Positions 49,992-58,180 of a stretch of 64,000 nt of DNA are shown in pieces. Within the stretch, counting starts at the first letter, position 1; each line of letters starts with the position of its first letter. The position numbers and the translations under genes were made by a program. The notes below the pieces were generated by a model. That model ran no database searches and was not told where the DNA came from. It saw only the letters and a program-made list of their open reading frames with translations. The stretch is from Selenomonadaceae bacterium (GTDB lineage Bacteria; Bacillota; Negativicutes; Selenomonadales; Selenomonadaceae). The stretch covers positions 51,138 through 115,137 of the forward strand of contig JAFXQM010000013.1 of assembly GCA_017527075.1 (NCBI GenBank). The letters are read 5' to 3'.

Positions 49992-51830
49992 TCAGCGTCG
50001 TATCTTATAAAATTCCAGCAGCTCGCGAATTTTTTCGGGCGCGCTGCCAATTTCTTTATCGGAAAATTTATTCCGCGCAATAATTTTTTCGGCGGCGGCG
50101 CGTTCGTCCTCGTCGAGTGTCAAAAATTTTTCGCGCCAAGTTTCCGTCAAGTTGTCCTCGTACCTCATGCGGTAGATTATAAAAGTTTCGGGCATGTAAA
50201 GCAATTCCCTGAACTCGGCAAGATTTTTCCCGAACGCCTTCTCAAAAAAATCTCGCCCGCGCCCGACTTTGCCCTTCGTCGAGTTGATTATCGCCTGAAT
50301 CGCCCGAATAAATTTTCTGTTCCAGTGCCGCCCGATGTAATCGCGGTTGCGAAAATATTTCGGGTCGTCAATCGGGCAATACTTCATGGGGAAAGAATAA
50401 ATCGCCACGTCGAGCTCCTCGCACAGGTCGATGTTTATCCGCAGGCGATTGTAAAAATCTTCGGGCGTGTCCAGGAAATTGTACAGCAGGTAATTTGACA
50501 AATTTTTCACGCCGAACTTTGCCGCCAATCGAATCGCCCGCTCATAAATCTCGCGCTGCTCAATGTGGTCGAAGGCAATGCGCATGGGGTGAATGTTCAG
50601 CTCGGCGAGGCGCGACATTTTGTGCTCGTCAATCAGCCGCGCGTCGAGTCCCTGATTGAAGTCGACGTATCGGGCGCGACGGTTGCGCTTGAAATATTTT
50701 TCAAACAGCGGGCGGACGAATTCATCCAGCGCGAAAATTTTTTCGGCGGAGGCACTGACCACGCTCAGCAAAAAATTTTTCTCACGCGCGGAATAAAATT
50801 CGCCCGCCAAATTTTCGGGCAAGCGATGTTCCAGCTCGTCATAAAGGCGAATCATTTTCCTCAGGCACGCGCGCTCATTGAAACCCGCGCGAAGATTTTT
50901 CAGCGTGACGGAATATTCGTCGGGCGGAAAATAATTCGCGCCCTTCGCGAAGCCGCAAGCCTTTATCTCGTCGATAATCTCGTCAAACTTTTTCGACGCC
51001 AGCACGTTGTTGTCCATGAGCAAAAGATTTCTCTTCGCGCCGAATTGCTCTTCGGTTCGCCGCAGCTGTTCAAAAATTTTCACGTGGTCTTTGTATTCGG
51101 GCTCCAGCTTGCTGACCGCGCAGAAGGAACATTTGCGAATGCAGCCGCGCGTCGTGTAAGTTATGTAAGCGTCGGCGGCGGGATATTTGTACTCAACCTC
51201 GTCGAGGATGGAATAATCGGGCGGCAGCGTGTCGATAATCACGTCGTCGCTCTTGCCCAGATCGTTCGGCTTATCGAGCAGTCCTCTGTGTGGAGGAATG
51301 CCCGTCGCCTCCTCAAAAAATTTCGGCACGAGAGTCGCCGCCACTCCTCCCACGAAAATTTTTCCGCCCGCCGCCAAAAATTTTTTCGCGAAGTTTATCG
51401 TGGCAACCGTCTCATCAAAAAAGAACGTGAACAGAGAGTTGACGCAGATTATGTCGAACGTCGGGAAGTCTTCGGCCTTGAATCGCTGATGAAGTTTTTT
51501 CAGGGCGTACTCGTAAAAAAAATCTTCCTCGCGCAGAAAGTCGAGCAAAGAAATTTTTCCGCTCTTCACGAACTCCAGCAGAAATTTTTCGCGCCGCCAA
51601 AATTTTCGGGCGGCATCGTTCTCTTCGGGTGCAAAAAGATTTCCTCTGTCGACATTGCCGGCGAAAAATTCTTCGAGCAAAAGTTGCGCGCCAAAAATTT
51701 TCAAATCGCCCTTGAAGAATCGAACGTCGTCCTTGCAAACTTCGCGGAAGTAAGTGGCGAGCTTCATCAAATTCGCGGGCGGATATTTGTTCTTCCAGTT
51801 CGGCTCCACAAGCAAAACGCGGCGGCTCAT
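49992..51830 (-). CDS. Radical SAM protein with B12-binding-like N-terminal domain
   Basis: Residues 1 to about 210 resemble the cobalamin-binding domain of B12-radical SAM enzymes, starting RVLLVEPNWKNKYPPANLMK, though the usual B12 DxHxxG motif is not evident. The radical SAM core begins at ITYTTRGCIRKCSFCAV with Cys 230, 234 and 237 for the [4Fe-4S] cluster. The C-terminal 200 residues are charged and unrecognised. Its ATG overlaps the GHKL ATPase stop (ATGA), so it belongs to that operon. The substrate is unknown; nucleic-acid, protein or small-molecule modification are all possible. Confidence 0.82.
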   Translation of the reverse strand: MSRRVLLVEPNWKNKYPPANLMKLATYFREVCKDDVRFFKGDLKIFGAQLLLEEFFAGNVDRGNLFAPEENDAARKFWRREKFLLEFVKSGKISLLDFLREEDFFYEYALKKLHQRFKAEDFPTFDIICVNSLFTFFFDETVATINFAKKFLAAGGKIFVGGVAATLVPKFFEEATGIPPHRGLLDKPNDLGKSDDVIIDTLPPDYSILDEVEYKYPAADAYITYTTRGCIRKCSFCAVSKLEPEYKDHVKIFEQLRRTEEQFGAKRNLLLMDNNVLASKKFDEIIDEIKACGFAKGANYFPPDEYSVTLKNLRAGFNERACLRKMIRLYDELEHRLPENLAGEFYSAREKNFLLSVVSASAEKIFALDEFVRPLFEKYFKRNRRARYVDFNQGLDARLIDEHKMSRLAELNIHPMRIAFDHIEQREIYERAIRLAAKFGVKNLSNYLLYNFLDTPEDFYNRLRINIDLCEELDVAIYSFPMKYCPIDDPKYFRNRDYIGRHWNRKFIRAIQAIINSTKGKVGRGRDFFEKAFGKNLAEFRELLYMPETFIIYRMRYEDNLTETWREKFLTLDEDERAAAEKIIARNKFSDKEIGSAPEKIRELLEFYKIRR

Positions 51831-53353
51831 TTGGCGAGCTCCTCTTGAATTTTACGGACGAGAGCTTCGCCGGCGAGTTTCGGGTTATTGAGGATGACTT
51901 CTTTAATCGAGCCGTAAAATTTTCTTTTGTTCCGCGACCAGCCCGACATGGAGAATTTTTTTGTTCCCTCAAGCGGCAGTGGAGGGTTGACCGGGGGGGG
52001 GGGATTTACTTTATCGTCAGTCATGCGAAGGACGACACGCGAACGAGGAGACTCTTTATCCGCCTCCGCCTTTTGCCGCATGTCCGAAATTTCTTTCGCG
52101 GAGTCTTCGGCGATTTTGTTCAGGCGATTGAGTTCGGTGTTGAGTTCACCGCGCGTCTTGAACAGCGAAACGCCGTCTTGAAATTTGCATTCGGCTTCGG
52201 CGGGAGCGTCAATTTTTTTGTAAAGACTTCTGATTTTCGAGGCGGTGTAATAAGTATCGTAAAGCTCGGCGAAATATTTTTTCAGCGCGGCTTCGAAAAC
52301 TTTATAGGCTTTATTTTCCTCAAAGTAGTAGCGGTCGGAAGTCGGTCTCAGATTTTTGTCGACGGCGTGAACTTCGCCGATGAAATAATTCGTGCCGCGC
52401 GACCTGGGAAACAAATTTTTGAGAGCCTCACTGTTGCCGATTTGAATGTTGCCAAGACGAAGACGAATGCCACGCATCTTGTTATCGGCGGTGCCGCTTG
52501 TCTCGTCGATAACTCCTTTGAAGTTAGACAAGCCAATCCAGCTCCACGCAATCAAGTTACCCTCGGCGTCTTTGAAGTCACGGAAAGCCACGCCGAAAAT
52601 ATCATCTTTGCCCATGTGCGTTTTAACGTCTGTTTTGTACGGCTTATAGAGCGGCTCACCGTTCACAAGAATTTTGTACTCGGTAATTTTAAAATTGAGT
52701 TCGGCGGCGTGTTTATAAATTTCACTACCATACATGCAACGGAAGTTGTTGAGATATTCGACGGGCGCGACGAAGGACAGGTATTCGCGAACTTTTTCCA
52801 CGTCGAGCAAATCTTCGTTCGTGTCGACGATGTCAATCAGCTCCACGCGGAAAAAATGTTCGCCAACGTCAACGTCTTCTTGGGCGGGAAATGTCATAAC
52901 GTCACGAAGAATGCTTTCGGCAGAATATTTGCTCTCGGTGTAGTAAGCGTCGCGAAGTCTCTCCGCGTCCGTCACAAGCGTCGAAAGCTTCGGCTCACCC
53001 GTCACCGTCGTAATGAAACGCAACTCTCTGCAGAAGGCAACTCCACCGAGTCGCCCGATGCCGCGAAAACCTTTGTCGGTCTTCAAGCTTTTGTCTGAGT
53101 TACCGATTTTGCTCATAGTCCGTTCGAAGTAACGCGTCGGAATTCCCGTGCCGTTATCCTCGATTGTGATTCGGCGAGCGTCGACGTCGATTGTAATTTT
53201 AATCTTGCCTTCATCTTCCTGCAAAATCCCCGCCTTAACAGCGTCGTCAATCGCGTCGCAAGAATTTTGAATGTACTCGCGGAAAATGTCGAGAGAAAGC
53301 GGGTAAAGACCGGTCGTAATGTTTTCAATGATGTTAACTCCAAACTCAACCAT
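51827..53353 (-). CDS. GHKL-fold ATPase (Hsp90/MutL/MORC-like)
   Basis: The N-terminal ATPase has all three Bergerat boxes: N-box FREYIQNSCDAIDDA (Asn 30), G1 TIEDNGTGIP (near 64-72) and G2 KGFRGIGRLGGVAFC (94-108). It resembles the Hsp90-like ATPases of MORC and restriction-linked MutL homologues rather than histidine kinases. A coiled segment (NTELNRLNKIAEDSAKEISD) precedes a proline-rich stretch encoded by eleven C (51993-52003), about 55 residues before the end. Such ATPases act as DNA clamps or chaperones. It lies between the HerA-like and radical SAM genes; AGGAGG precedes its ATG. Confidence 0.85.
   Translation of the reverse strand: MVEFGVNIIENITTGLYPLSLDIFREYIQNSCDAIDDAVKAGILQEDEGKIKITIDVDARRITIEDNGTGIPTRYFERTMSKIGNSDKSLKTDKGFRGIGRLGGVAFCRELRFITTVTGEPKLSTLVTDAERLRDAYYTESKYSAESILRDVMTFPAQEDVDVGEHFFRVELIDIVDTNEDLLDVEKVREYLSFVAPVEYLNNFRCMYGSEIYKHAAELNFKITEYKILVNGEPLYKPYKTDVKTHMGKDDIFGVAFRDFKDAEGNLIAWSWIGLSNFKGVIDETSGTADNKMRGIRLRLGNIQIGNSEALKNLFPRSRGTNYFIGEVHAVDKNLRPTSDRYYFEENKAYKVFEAALKKYFAELYDTYYTASKIRSLYKKIDAPAEAECKFQDGVSLFKTRGELNTELNRLNKIAEDSAKEISDMRQKAEADKESPRSRVVLRMTDDKVNPPPPVNPPLPLEGTKKFSMSGWSRNKRKFYGSIKEVILNNPKLAGEALVRKIQEELAK
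51993..52003. repeat. Homopolymer tract of eleven G (eleven C in the ATPase gene)
   Basis: Encodes part of Asn-Pro-Pro-Pro-Pro-Val in frame. At this length slippage is expected; a change of one base would replace the last 50 or so residues and disturb coupling to the radical SAM start. Confidence 0.92.
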
Positions 53354-53365
53354 AAACTTTTCCTC

Positions 53366-54991
53366 CTAATCTTTGAACTGTTTGTAAGCGGGTTTCGGGA
53401 ATTTGACTTTGAGCAGCGAGCGGAAGATTGGATTTTGGATGACGTATTCGCCCTGCTCCAGCCGCGTCAAAATATTTTTGTAAGTCGCGGGCAGCGCGGA
53501 ATAATCTTTGGTCGTCGTCTCCAGGACGTTCGTGCGCCCGAAGGCGAGCGTCGCGCAGTTGCCGGTCACGCGCCCGTGAATGTTCGAGCGAAATTGCTCT
53601 GCGCCGAAAAGAATTATTCCGAGGGAGCGACCGCGTTCCGCCACGTCCAAAATCTGCCGCAGGATTGGAGAATTTTTCGCCGTGTCCTTCGAGGCAAATT
53701 TATTCAGCTCGTCGACGAACAAAATTATTTTCGACGGCGGAGTTACATCGTATTCGCCGAGCTTGAGCTTGTAAATCGTCTTGAGCACGTCGCCGAAGAC
53801 GAACGCCTGCTTGTCGGTGGCGAGCTTGGCAATGTCAATCACGCTGACCGAGCCCGCCGAAATATTTTTCAGTTCATCCTCCAGGCGGCACTCAAAATTT
53901 TTCTCAACAGTCCGCCTGACGAACATCGCGTCGTTCTTAATCGCCTTGTTGATGATTCGTTTGAACTTGCGCCAGCTGAGCACGGAAATTTCTTTAGCGT
54001 TGCCCTTCTTCGAGAGCTCGTTGACCTTCTCCAAAAAATTATCCCACGTCGAAATGCCGCTGAAGTCGAAGTCGTTCGCGTCGATGATTTTGCTGATAAT
54101 CGAATCCATGGTCTGGGTCGTGTCGTCGATATCGGCGAAGAGCATCTCCAGCGACTCGCGGTCTTCGGTGTAAACGTAAGCGAATCTTTTCAGCAACCCG
54201 TCGGCGAGATAATTTTCCACGTCGGACTGAGGGAGGTAACTCGAAACTTTTTTCTCGTCGGAGTGGCGCGGCGCAAAGTATCGAACGTTCGCGAAGGGCG
54301 CGCCGCTCAAGTTCAGCCCGCCGTAAATTTTTTCGTCGGAGGAGTCGTCGTTGGGCTCGTGAATCGCCAGCAAGTCTTTGCCCTTGACGTTGAAGATGAC
54401 GAACGCGCAGTCGGAAAAATTTTCTTGCACGGACTTCATGAGGAACATGGCGTAACTGGTCTTGGCGGCCAGCCCCGATATGCCCGAAATGTTCAAGTGC
54501 GCGCCTTCGGGTCCGAGGAGAAATTGCGCGTCGAGATTCACCGGCAAAATAATTTCTTGCGCGCCGTGCCCCTCATACATTTTCAGGAAGCCGCAGGGCA
54601 ATTTGTTTTTGATTTTGTCGAGCCCCAACGCCTGCTCAATCTCGGCGGCGTCGGCCAGGCTCACGGGCGAATCATTTCTCACGGGCGTGTAAATATTTTT
54701 CGTGTTGAAGGAAACGGAGACTTCGACGTAATTCATTCCGATTCGCAAAGTCGGCGCGGTAACCGTCGTGTCCCCGAAGTCGCAGGAAATGTAATTCGTC
54801 AGAAAACTTTTGGCGTCGGTGATGTGGAAAATATTTTCCACGGTGCCGAAAGAGTACGAGCCTTCGATGTGCTCAACCTTAACCACGTCGAAGGCGTTCA
54901 ATCTGAAATCGGCGTCCGTCCAGAAATAAAATTTGTCCATGGTCGCGGGAAATTTTTCCGTGGCCGCGACGCGCCCGATAATCTCGCTCAT
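53366..54991 (-). CDS. HerA-like FtsK-superfamily ATPase (DUF87)
   Basis: A 541-residue protein with an N-terminal HAS-barrel-like region (residues 1-100), a P-loop in LNISGISGLAAKTSYAMF (residues 167-182) and a Walker B KIILFVDELNKFASKD near 435, followed by an arginine-finger-like IHGRVTGNCATLAFGR. The degenerate P-loop with Ala-Ala before Lys-Thr is known in bacterial HerA relatives. HerA is a hexameric DNA translocase that works with NurA nuclease, and a NurA-like gene lies 9 nt upstream. It probably drives DNA-end processing or restriction. Confidence 0.87.
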   Translation of the reverse strand: MSEIIGRVAATEKFPATMDKFYFWTDADFRLNAFDVVKVEHIEGSYSFGTVENIFHITDAKSFLTNYISCDFGDTTVTAPTLRIGMNYVEVSVSFNTKNIYTPVRNDSPVSLADAAEIEQALGLDKIKNKLPCGFLKMYEGHGAQEIILPVNLDAQFLLGPEGAHLNISGISGLAAKTSYAMFLMKSVQENFSDCAFVIFNVKGKDLLAIHEPNDDSSDEKIYGGLNLSGAPFANVRYFAPRHSDEKKVSSYLPQSDVENYLADGLLKRFAYVYTEDRESLEMLFADIDDTTQTMDSIISKIIDANDFDFSGISTWDNFLEKVNELSKKGNAKEISVLSWRKFKRIINKAIKNDAMFVRRTVEKNFECRLEDELKNISAGSVSVIDIAKLATDKQAFVFGDVLKTIYKLKLGEYDVTPPSKIILFVDELNKFASKDTAKNSPILRQILDVAERGRSLGIILFGAEQFRSNIHGRVTGNCATLAFGRTNVLETTTKDYSALPATYKNILTRLEQGEYVIQNPIFRSLLKVKFPKPAYKQFKD

Positions 54992-55000
54992 GTGCTCACC

Positions 55001-56140
55001 TCAAAATAAATTCAAAAAAGTTTCGGAAGAAATGCTGCGCGCCTTGATAAAACTTTCCGTCAAAAAAATCGGGTAGATGTGATTCGCCCAGCGGCCGTCG
55101 CTCCCGTAACAGACGGGGTTGCGCTCGTTAATCAGGTACGCGCTCAAAAGATTTACCTCATCGCTGTCGATTTTCCCGCTTGAAACTTCCGCGTCCGTCA
55201 CCAAAAATTTTTCAACCTTAACCACGCCGTCGAAGGGCGAGTCGGAAAATTTTCCGTCGCGCAGACGAACATACCACACGGCGATTCGCGCTCCGTCGGG
55301 AAAATCTCTGCGCTCACAAATCGTCACGGGCGTCCGATGAAATTTCGGCAACTCGGCGACGAGCCCCGGATTAATTTTGTCCGCGGAATCTTTTATGCGC
55401 GCGGGATTAAATTTCTTCGACACGCCGACGACGAATTTGTAATTCTTTGGATTGAAGCCGCGCTTCTCCCAGACGCGATACTCCAGCGAGCCGTCCTTGA
55501 CGAGATAATTTTTTTGGTCGAGCCTGCCGCGCCTGACGAGTTCGGCAACCAAATTTATTTCCGCGTCGTGCATGTGCTTCATAACCACGGCGACGGCTCT
55601 GTCCTCAAATTTTTCGGCGGGCTTGTGGTCGGTGCTGTAAGTCAAAATGGCGGAAAGTTTCGTTTTGAATCGGGCGTTAATCTTCGTGATGAGCGCGGGG
55701 AAAAATCCGTCGTGCCCGCTGTAATTTGAAACTTCGGGCAGCACCAAAATAATTTCGTCGGAAAATTTTTCGGGGCGCAATTTTTTCTCCGCGCGCCGAC
55801 AGCAGCCCGTGACGACCTGCGCGGCGAGAATCGGGTAAATCATTTTGCGCGAGCCGGTTTGATAAGCGAACTCGTCGACTTTGTAAACGCGGCGCGTGCC
55901 GTCCAAAAAGTAACTGAGAATTTGCATTCCGTTCGCCGAAAAATTTTTCGCCTGGCTTTCGAGCGGCACGGGATTTTTCGTCGGGCGGGTCTCGCCGTTG
56001 CCGCGCAGGATAATTTCCTCTGCGGCGTCTTCGTACTCAATGCGCGTGGTCGAATCAAGTTCGGCGTCCAGCTCCACCTTCGACGCGCGATAACTTTTGC
56101 CGTCGGTCTCCTCCGCGATGAACTGCAAAATTTTTTCCAC
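55001..56140 (-). CDS. NurA-like nuclease
   Basis: A 379-residue protein with the NurA layout: motif ILSYFLDGTRRVYKVDEF (Asp 80), VKDGSLEYRVWEKRG (Asp 216) and YKFVVGVSKKFNP (Lys 242-243), all in family order, and a conserved C-terminal ISSETFL. NurA enzymes are RNase H-fold 5'-3' nucleases acting with HerA. The match is by motif and context, as overall similarity to archaeal NurA is low. It starts with GTG after TAGGAGGC and stands 9 nt before the HerA-like gene. Confidence 0.75.
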   Translation of the reverse strand: MEKILQFIAEETDGKSYRASKVELDAELDSTTRIEYEDAAEEIILRGNGETRPTKNPVPLESQAKNFSANGMQILSYFLDGTRRVYKVDEFAYQTGSRKMIYPILAAQVVTGCCRRAEKKLRPEKFSDEIILVLPEVSNYSGHDGFFPALITKINARFKTKLSAILTYSTDHKPAEKFEDRAVAVVMKHMHDAEINLVAELVRRGRLDQKNYLVKDGSLEYRVWEKRGFNPKNYKFVVGVSKKFNPARIKDSADKINPGLVAELPKFHRTPVTICERRDFPDGARIAVWYVRLRDGKFSDSPFDGVVKVEKFLVTDAEVSSGKIDSDEVNLLSAYLINERNPVCYGSDGRWANHIYPIFLTESFIKARSISSETFLNLF

Positions 56141-56150
56141 GTCGTGCCTC

Positions 56151-56885
56151 CTACAAATGTTCGTTGAGTTTCAAAAATTCTTCGTGCCCGTTCGGGTAAA
56201 GATAAAGTTTCCGTTTGCGGTCGAAGGTCGGCGCGGCGGCGTGAATGATTCGGTGATGATTCGGGCAGACGATTAAAAGATTCGCCGCGTCGTTGTCCAG
56301 GCTCAGCGAGAACGGAATTATGTGATGACATTCGGCGAGGTTCACGCCGTAAAATTCTCCGACGCTCCGCCCGCAGATTTGGCAGCGGAAATTGTAATTT
56401 CTCTTCAAGCGATTGCCGATGTCCCGATTGACTTTGCGGAATTTGTTCAAGCCGAATTTCTCAAGCAAAGCCGCCTGCGAATCGGTCAGCGTCGGCAAGT
56501 CCAAAAGATTTTCCAAAGTCGGTTCGTCGCACGCGGCGGAAGATTCCAAACGAAATTCATCGACGCGGGCGGTCGGGTACAAAGAAAAAAATTTTTTATC
56601 CGCCGAGAAAATCGCGGCGATTTTTTTTGCGACGGCGGTGTTGTAATTTATCTGCCACATGTCTTTGCGGTCGGAATATTTTTCTTGATTGAAACCGACA
56701 CTGCGCAGAGTCGCTTCAAAAATTTTTTTGCCGAAAGAAATTTTGATGTTGCGCTTCTCGCCGTGAGCCAATCGCCCGCCGCTTAAGTGGCACGAAAGAT
56801 TTTCCATAACGTCGGTCGGAATGGCAAAGCCGCGCTTAAGAAAAGATTTGTTGACGGGTCTGCTGATAAAAAAATTGTCGCTCAT
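56151..56885 (-). CDS. HNH endonuclease domain protein
   Basis: The C-terminal third is a zinc-stabilised HNH nuclease: CQIC at 168-171, AECHHIIPFS with catalytic His near 187, Asn 202 in DNDAANLLIVCPNHHRIIH and a second Cys/His set at 207-211. The first 160 residues, starting MSDNFFISRPVNKSFLKRGF, are unrecognised and may bind DNA or a partner. It is the first gene of the HerA/NurA operon. GGAGGAA precedes the ATG, which lies just 18 nt after the T run of the hup terminator. Confidence 0.87.
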   Translation of the reverse strand: MSDNFFISRPVNKSFLKRGFAIPTDVMENLSCHLSGGRLAHGEKRNIKISFGKKIFEATLRSVGFNQEKYSDRKDMWQINYNTAVAKKIAAIFSADKKFFSLYPTARVDEFRLESSAACDEPTLENLLDLPTLTDSQAALLEKFGLNKFRKVNRDIGNRLKRNYNFRCQICGRSVGEFYGVNLAECHHIIPFSLSLDNDAANLLIVCPNHHRIIHAAAPTFDRKRKLYLYPNGHEEFLKLNEHL

Positions 56886-56903
56886 GATTTTTCCTCCGAA
56901 CGG

Positions 56904-56942
56904 CAGAAAAAAACGGAGCCGAGCGATTGCCCGACTCCGCGA
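56904..56942 (-). terminator. Strong intrinsic terminator between hup and the HNH operon
   Basis: On the minus strand an 11-bp stem (CGGAGTCGGGC with GCTCGGCTCCG, two G-U pairs, loop AATC) is followed by seven T. It leaves no room for a promoter before the HNH gene. Confidence 0.9.
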
Positions 56943-56951
56943 AAAAATTTT

Positions 56952-57227
56952 TCAGCTGTTGCAAGCCTCTTTGAGACTCTTGCCGGCTTTGAAGGACGGC
57001 AGCTTCGACGATTCGATTTCAATCTCTTCGCCGGTGCGGGGGTTGCGACCTTTGCGAGCCGCGCGATCCCTGACCTCGAATGTGCCGAAGCCCAAAACCT
57101 GAACTTTGTCGCCCTGGATAAGTGCCTCTTTAATCGTCTCGAAAGTCGCCGCAACTGCACGCTCCGACGTCTTGCGGTCAATGCCGGCCTTATCGGCGAC
57201 GTTGACTATCAATTCAGCTCTCGTCAT
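56952..57227 (-). CDS. hup: DNA-binding protein HU
   Basis: HU bends and compacts DNA as a dimer. The 91-residue sequence has the helix TRAELIVNVADKAGIDRKTS, the beta-arm core VQVLGFGTFEVRDRAARKG with RNPRTGE and the C-terminal PSFKAGKSLKEA. GGAGGAG lies before the ATG. It is presumably abundant, and given the large number of A/T palindromes in this genome, a role at such sites is conceivable but not shown. A terminator follows its stop. Confidence 0.96.
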   Translation of the reverse strand: MTRAELIVNVADKAGIDRKTSERAVAATFETIKEALIQGDKVQVLGFGTFEVRDRAARKGRNPRTGEEIEIESSKLPSFKAGKSLKEACNS

Positions 57228-57394
57228 AAAATGAACTCCTCCTTTTAAAAATTATTCTGCCAAAAATTTTTCGGCGGGTTTGCACTTTTTAGCGGACCGA
57301 TTGCCCTCGCGAGGAAGTGCGCCTCGATTGTTCCAAGCCAAGCTTGAACGGCGCGCAAAGATTAACAGAAAGAGAAAAGTTTATCAAGTACTTT

Positions 57395-57574
57395 TTACGC
57401 CGTTACGTCCAAATTATTTCCGAGCGCGGGGTCCAAGCTCTCGATTGCCTGCAAGGTTTCTTCGACGGCGGAGGCGTCCGACTCCATTGCCATCTTCAAA
57501 ACCGTGATGCCGAGCTCCTGCTGAGTCTTTGCCATGCTCATATCGACCGATAGTGCCGCGATTGCCATATCCAT
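57395..57574 (-). CDS. YjfB family small protein
   Basis: A 59-residue protein reading MDMAIAALSVDMSMAKTQQE followed by LGITVLKMAMESDASAVEE. It matches the YjfB (putative motility protein) pattern of Firmicutes: an amphipathic helix with Ser/Met-rich start and the conserved Gly-Ile-x-Val-Leu-Lys-Met-Ala. AAGGAG lies nine bases upstream and a good promoter lies 35 nt further. YjfB is sigma-D-controlled in Bacillus, but its function is unknown. No flagellar genes are in the window. Confidence 0.78.
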   Translation of the reverse strand: MDMAIAALSVDMSMAKTQQELGITVLKMAMESDASAVEETLQAIESLDPALGNNLDVTA

Positions 57575-57604
57575 TGCCGACAGCTCCTTTCCTTAGTCGC
57601 CAGT

Positions 57605-57633
57605 ATCTTAGCACACGCCGCTTACCGTTGCAA
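57605..57633 (-). promoter_or_regulatory. Predicted promoter of the yjfB-like gene
   Basis: Minus-strand TTGCAA and TAAGAT with a 17-nt spacer and TG one base before the -10. It begins inside the spacer next to the cupin gene stop, so this is probably a separate transcript. Confidence 0.6.
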
Positions 57634-57635
57634 TA

Positions 57636-57971
57636 TCATTTCGTACTGATAATCAGCGCGATGAAAATCAAATCTTCGTCGCCGACGTTTTCAATGCCGT
57701 GGGTGTCGCCGTCCGCGCAAAAAGTCGTGTCGCCCGCCTTGACCGTGTAAGTCTTGCCATTGTCCGTGTAAAGCCCCGTGCCTTGAATAATGTGATAAGT
57801 TTCGTTGTTGTTGACGTGTTGGTGAACGTTGAGCGAGGAGCCGACGGGAATTTTCACGCCGGCGAACATTTCGCATTTGCCAACCATTTCCTTGGGCGTT
57901 AAAAGGTGCGTGATAAAAATTTCGCCCTTGCCCTTTTTCGCCGCGACCGTGTTGTGCTCCATAATCGGCAT
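57636..57971 (-). CDS. Cupin-domain protein
   Basis: A single-cupin protein of 111 residues. The two cupin motifs are GSSLNVHQHVNNNETYHIIQ (His-x-His and Glu for metal) and FCADGDTHGIENVGDEDLIF (His). The start at MPIMEHNT has GGAGG about eight bases upstream. Such small cupins bind metals and act as isomerases, dioxygenases or sensors; the substrate cannot be told. It is flanked by repeat copy D upstream. Confidence 0.85.
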   Translation of the reverse strand: MPIMEHNTVAAKKGKGEIFITHLLTPKEMVGKCEMFAGVKIPVGSSLNVHQHVNNNETYHIIQGTGLYTDNGKTYTVKAGDTTFCADGDTHGIENVGDEDLIFIALIISTK

Positions 57972-58017
57972 ATGAATTCCTCCTTTGTTCAATTACGTGT
58001 TGAGAATGTTAAAGTAG

Positions 58018-58175
58018 CAAGCGTGCCGCGAACACGAGGCGGCCATGGACGGCGACCGACGCCCCCGCGAGGTGTCCTTTCTTTTGCATACTTTTCTTTG
58101 GACAAGCAAAGAAAAGTATGGCTCAACAGACGAAAAAATTTTTCAGCCCGACGAGCACGACACGCCCAAGCATCT
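58018..58175. repeat. Dispersed structured repeat, copy D (after the response regulator gene)
   Basis: The most divergent and shortest copy. The first palindromes are largely lost, but the hairpin is perfect over 14 bp (CATACTTTTCTTTG at 58087-58100 with CAAAGAAAAGTATG at 58107-58120, loop GACAAG), and it keeps GACGCCCCCGCGAGGTGTCC to the left and TTTTTCAGCCCGACGAGCAC to the right. The second base pair is A-T instead of T-A. Confidence 0.8.
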
Positions 58176-58180
58176 TGTTC

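Noticed and set aside
49992..57227. Integrated prophage or mobile element carrying the HerA/NurA operon
   Set aside because: No integrase, transposase, attachment repeats or phage structural genes are seen; the tRNA gene at 58655 is not disrupted. Insertion is inferred only from gene order.
57414..57614. 66-codon Arg/Gly-rich open frame
   Set aside because: It is out of frame with and covers the yjfB-like gene, which has the ribosome site, promoter and family pattern.
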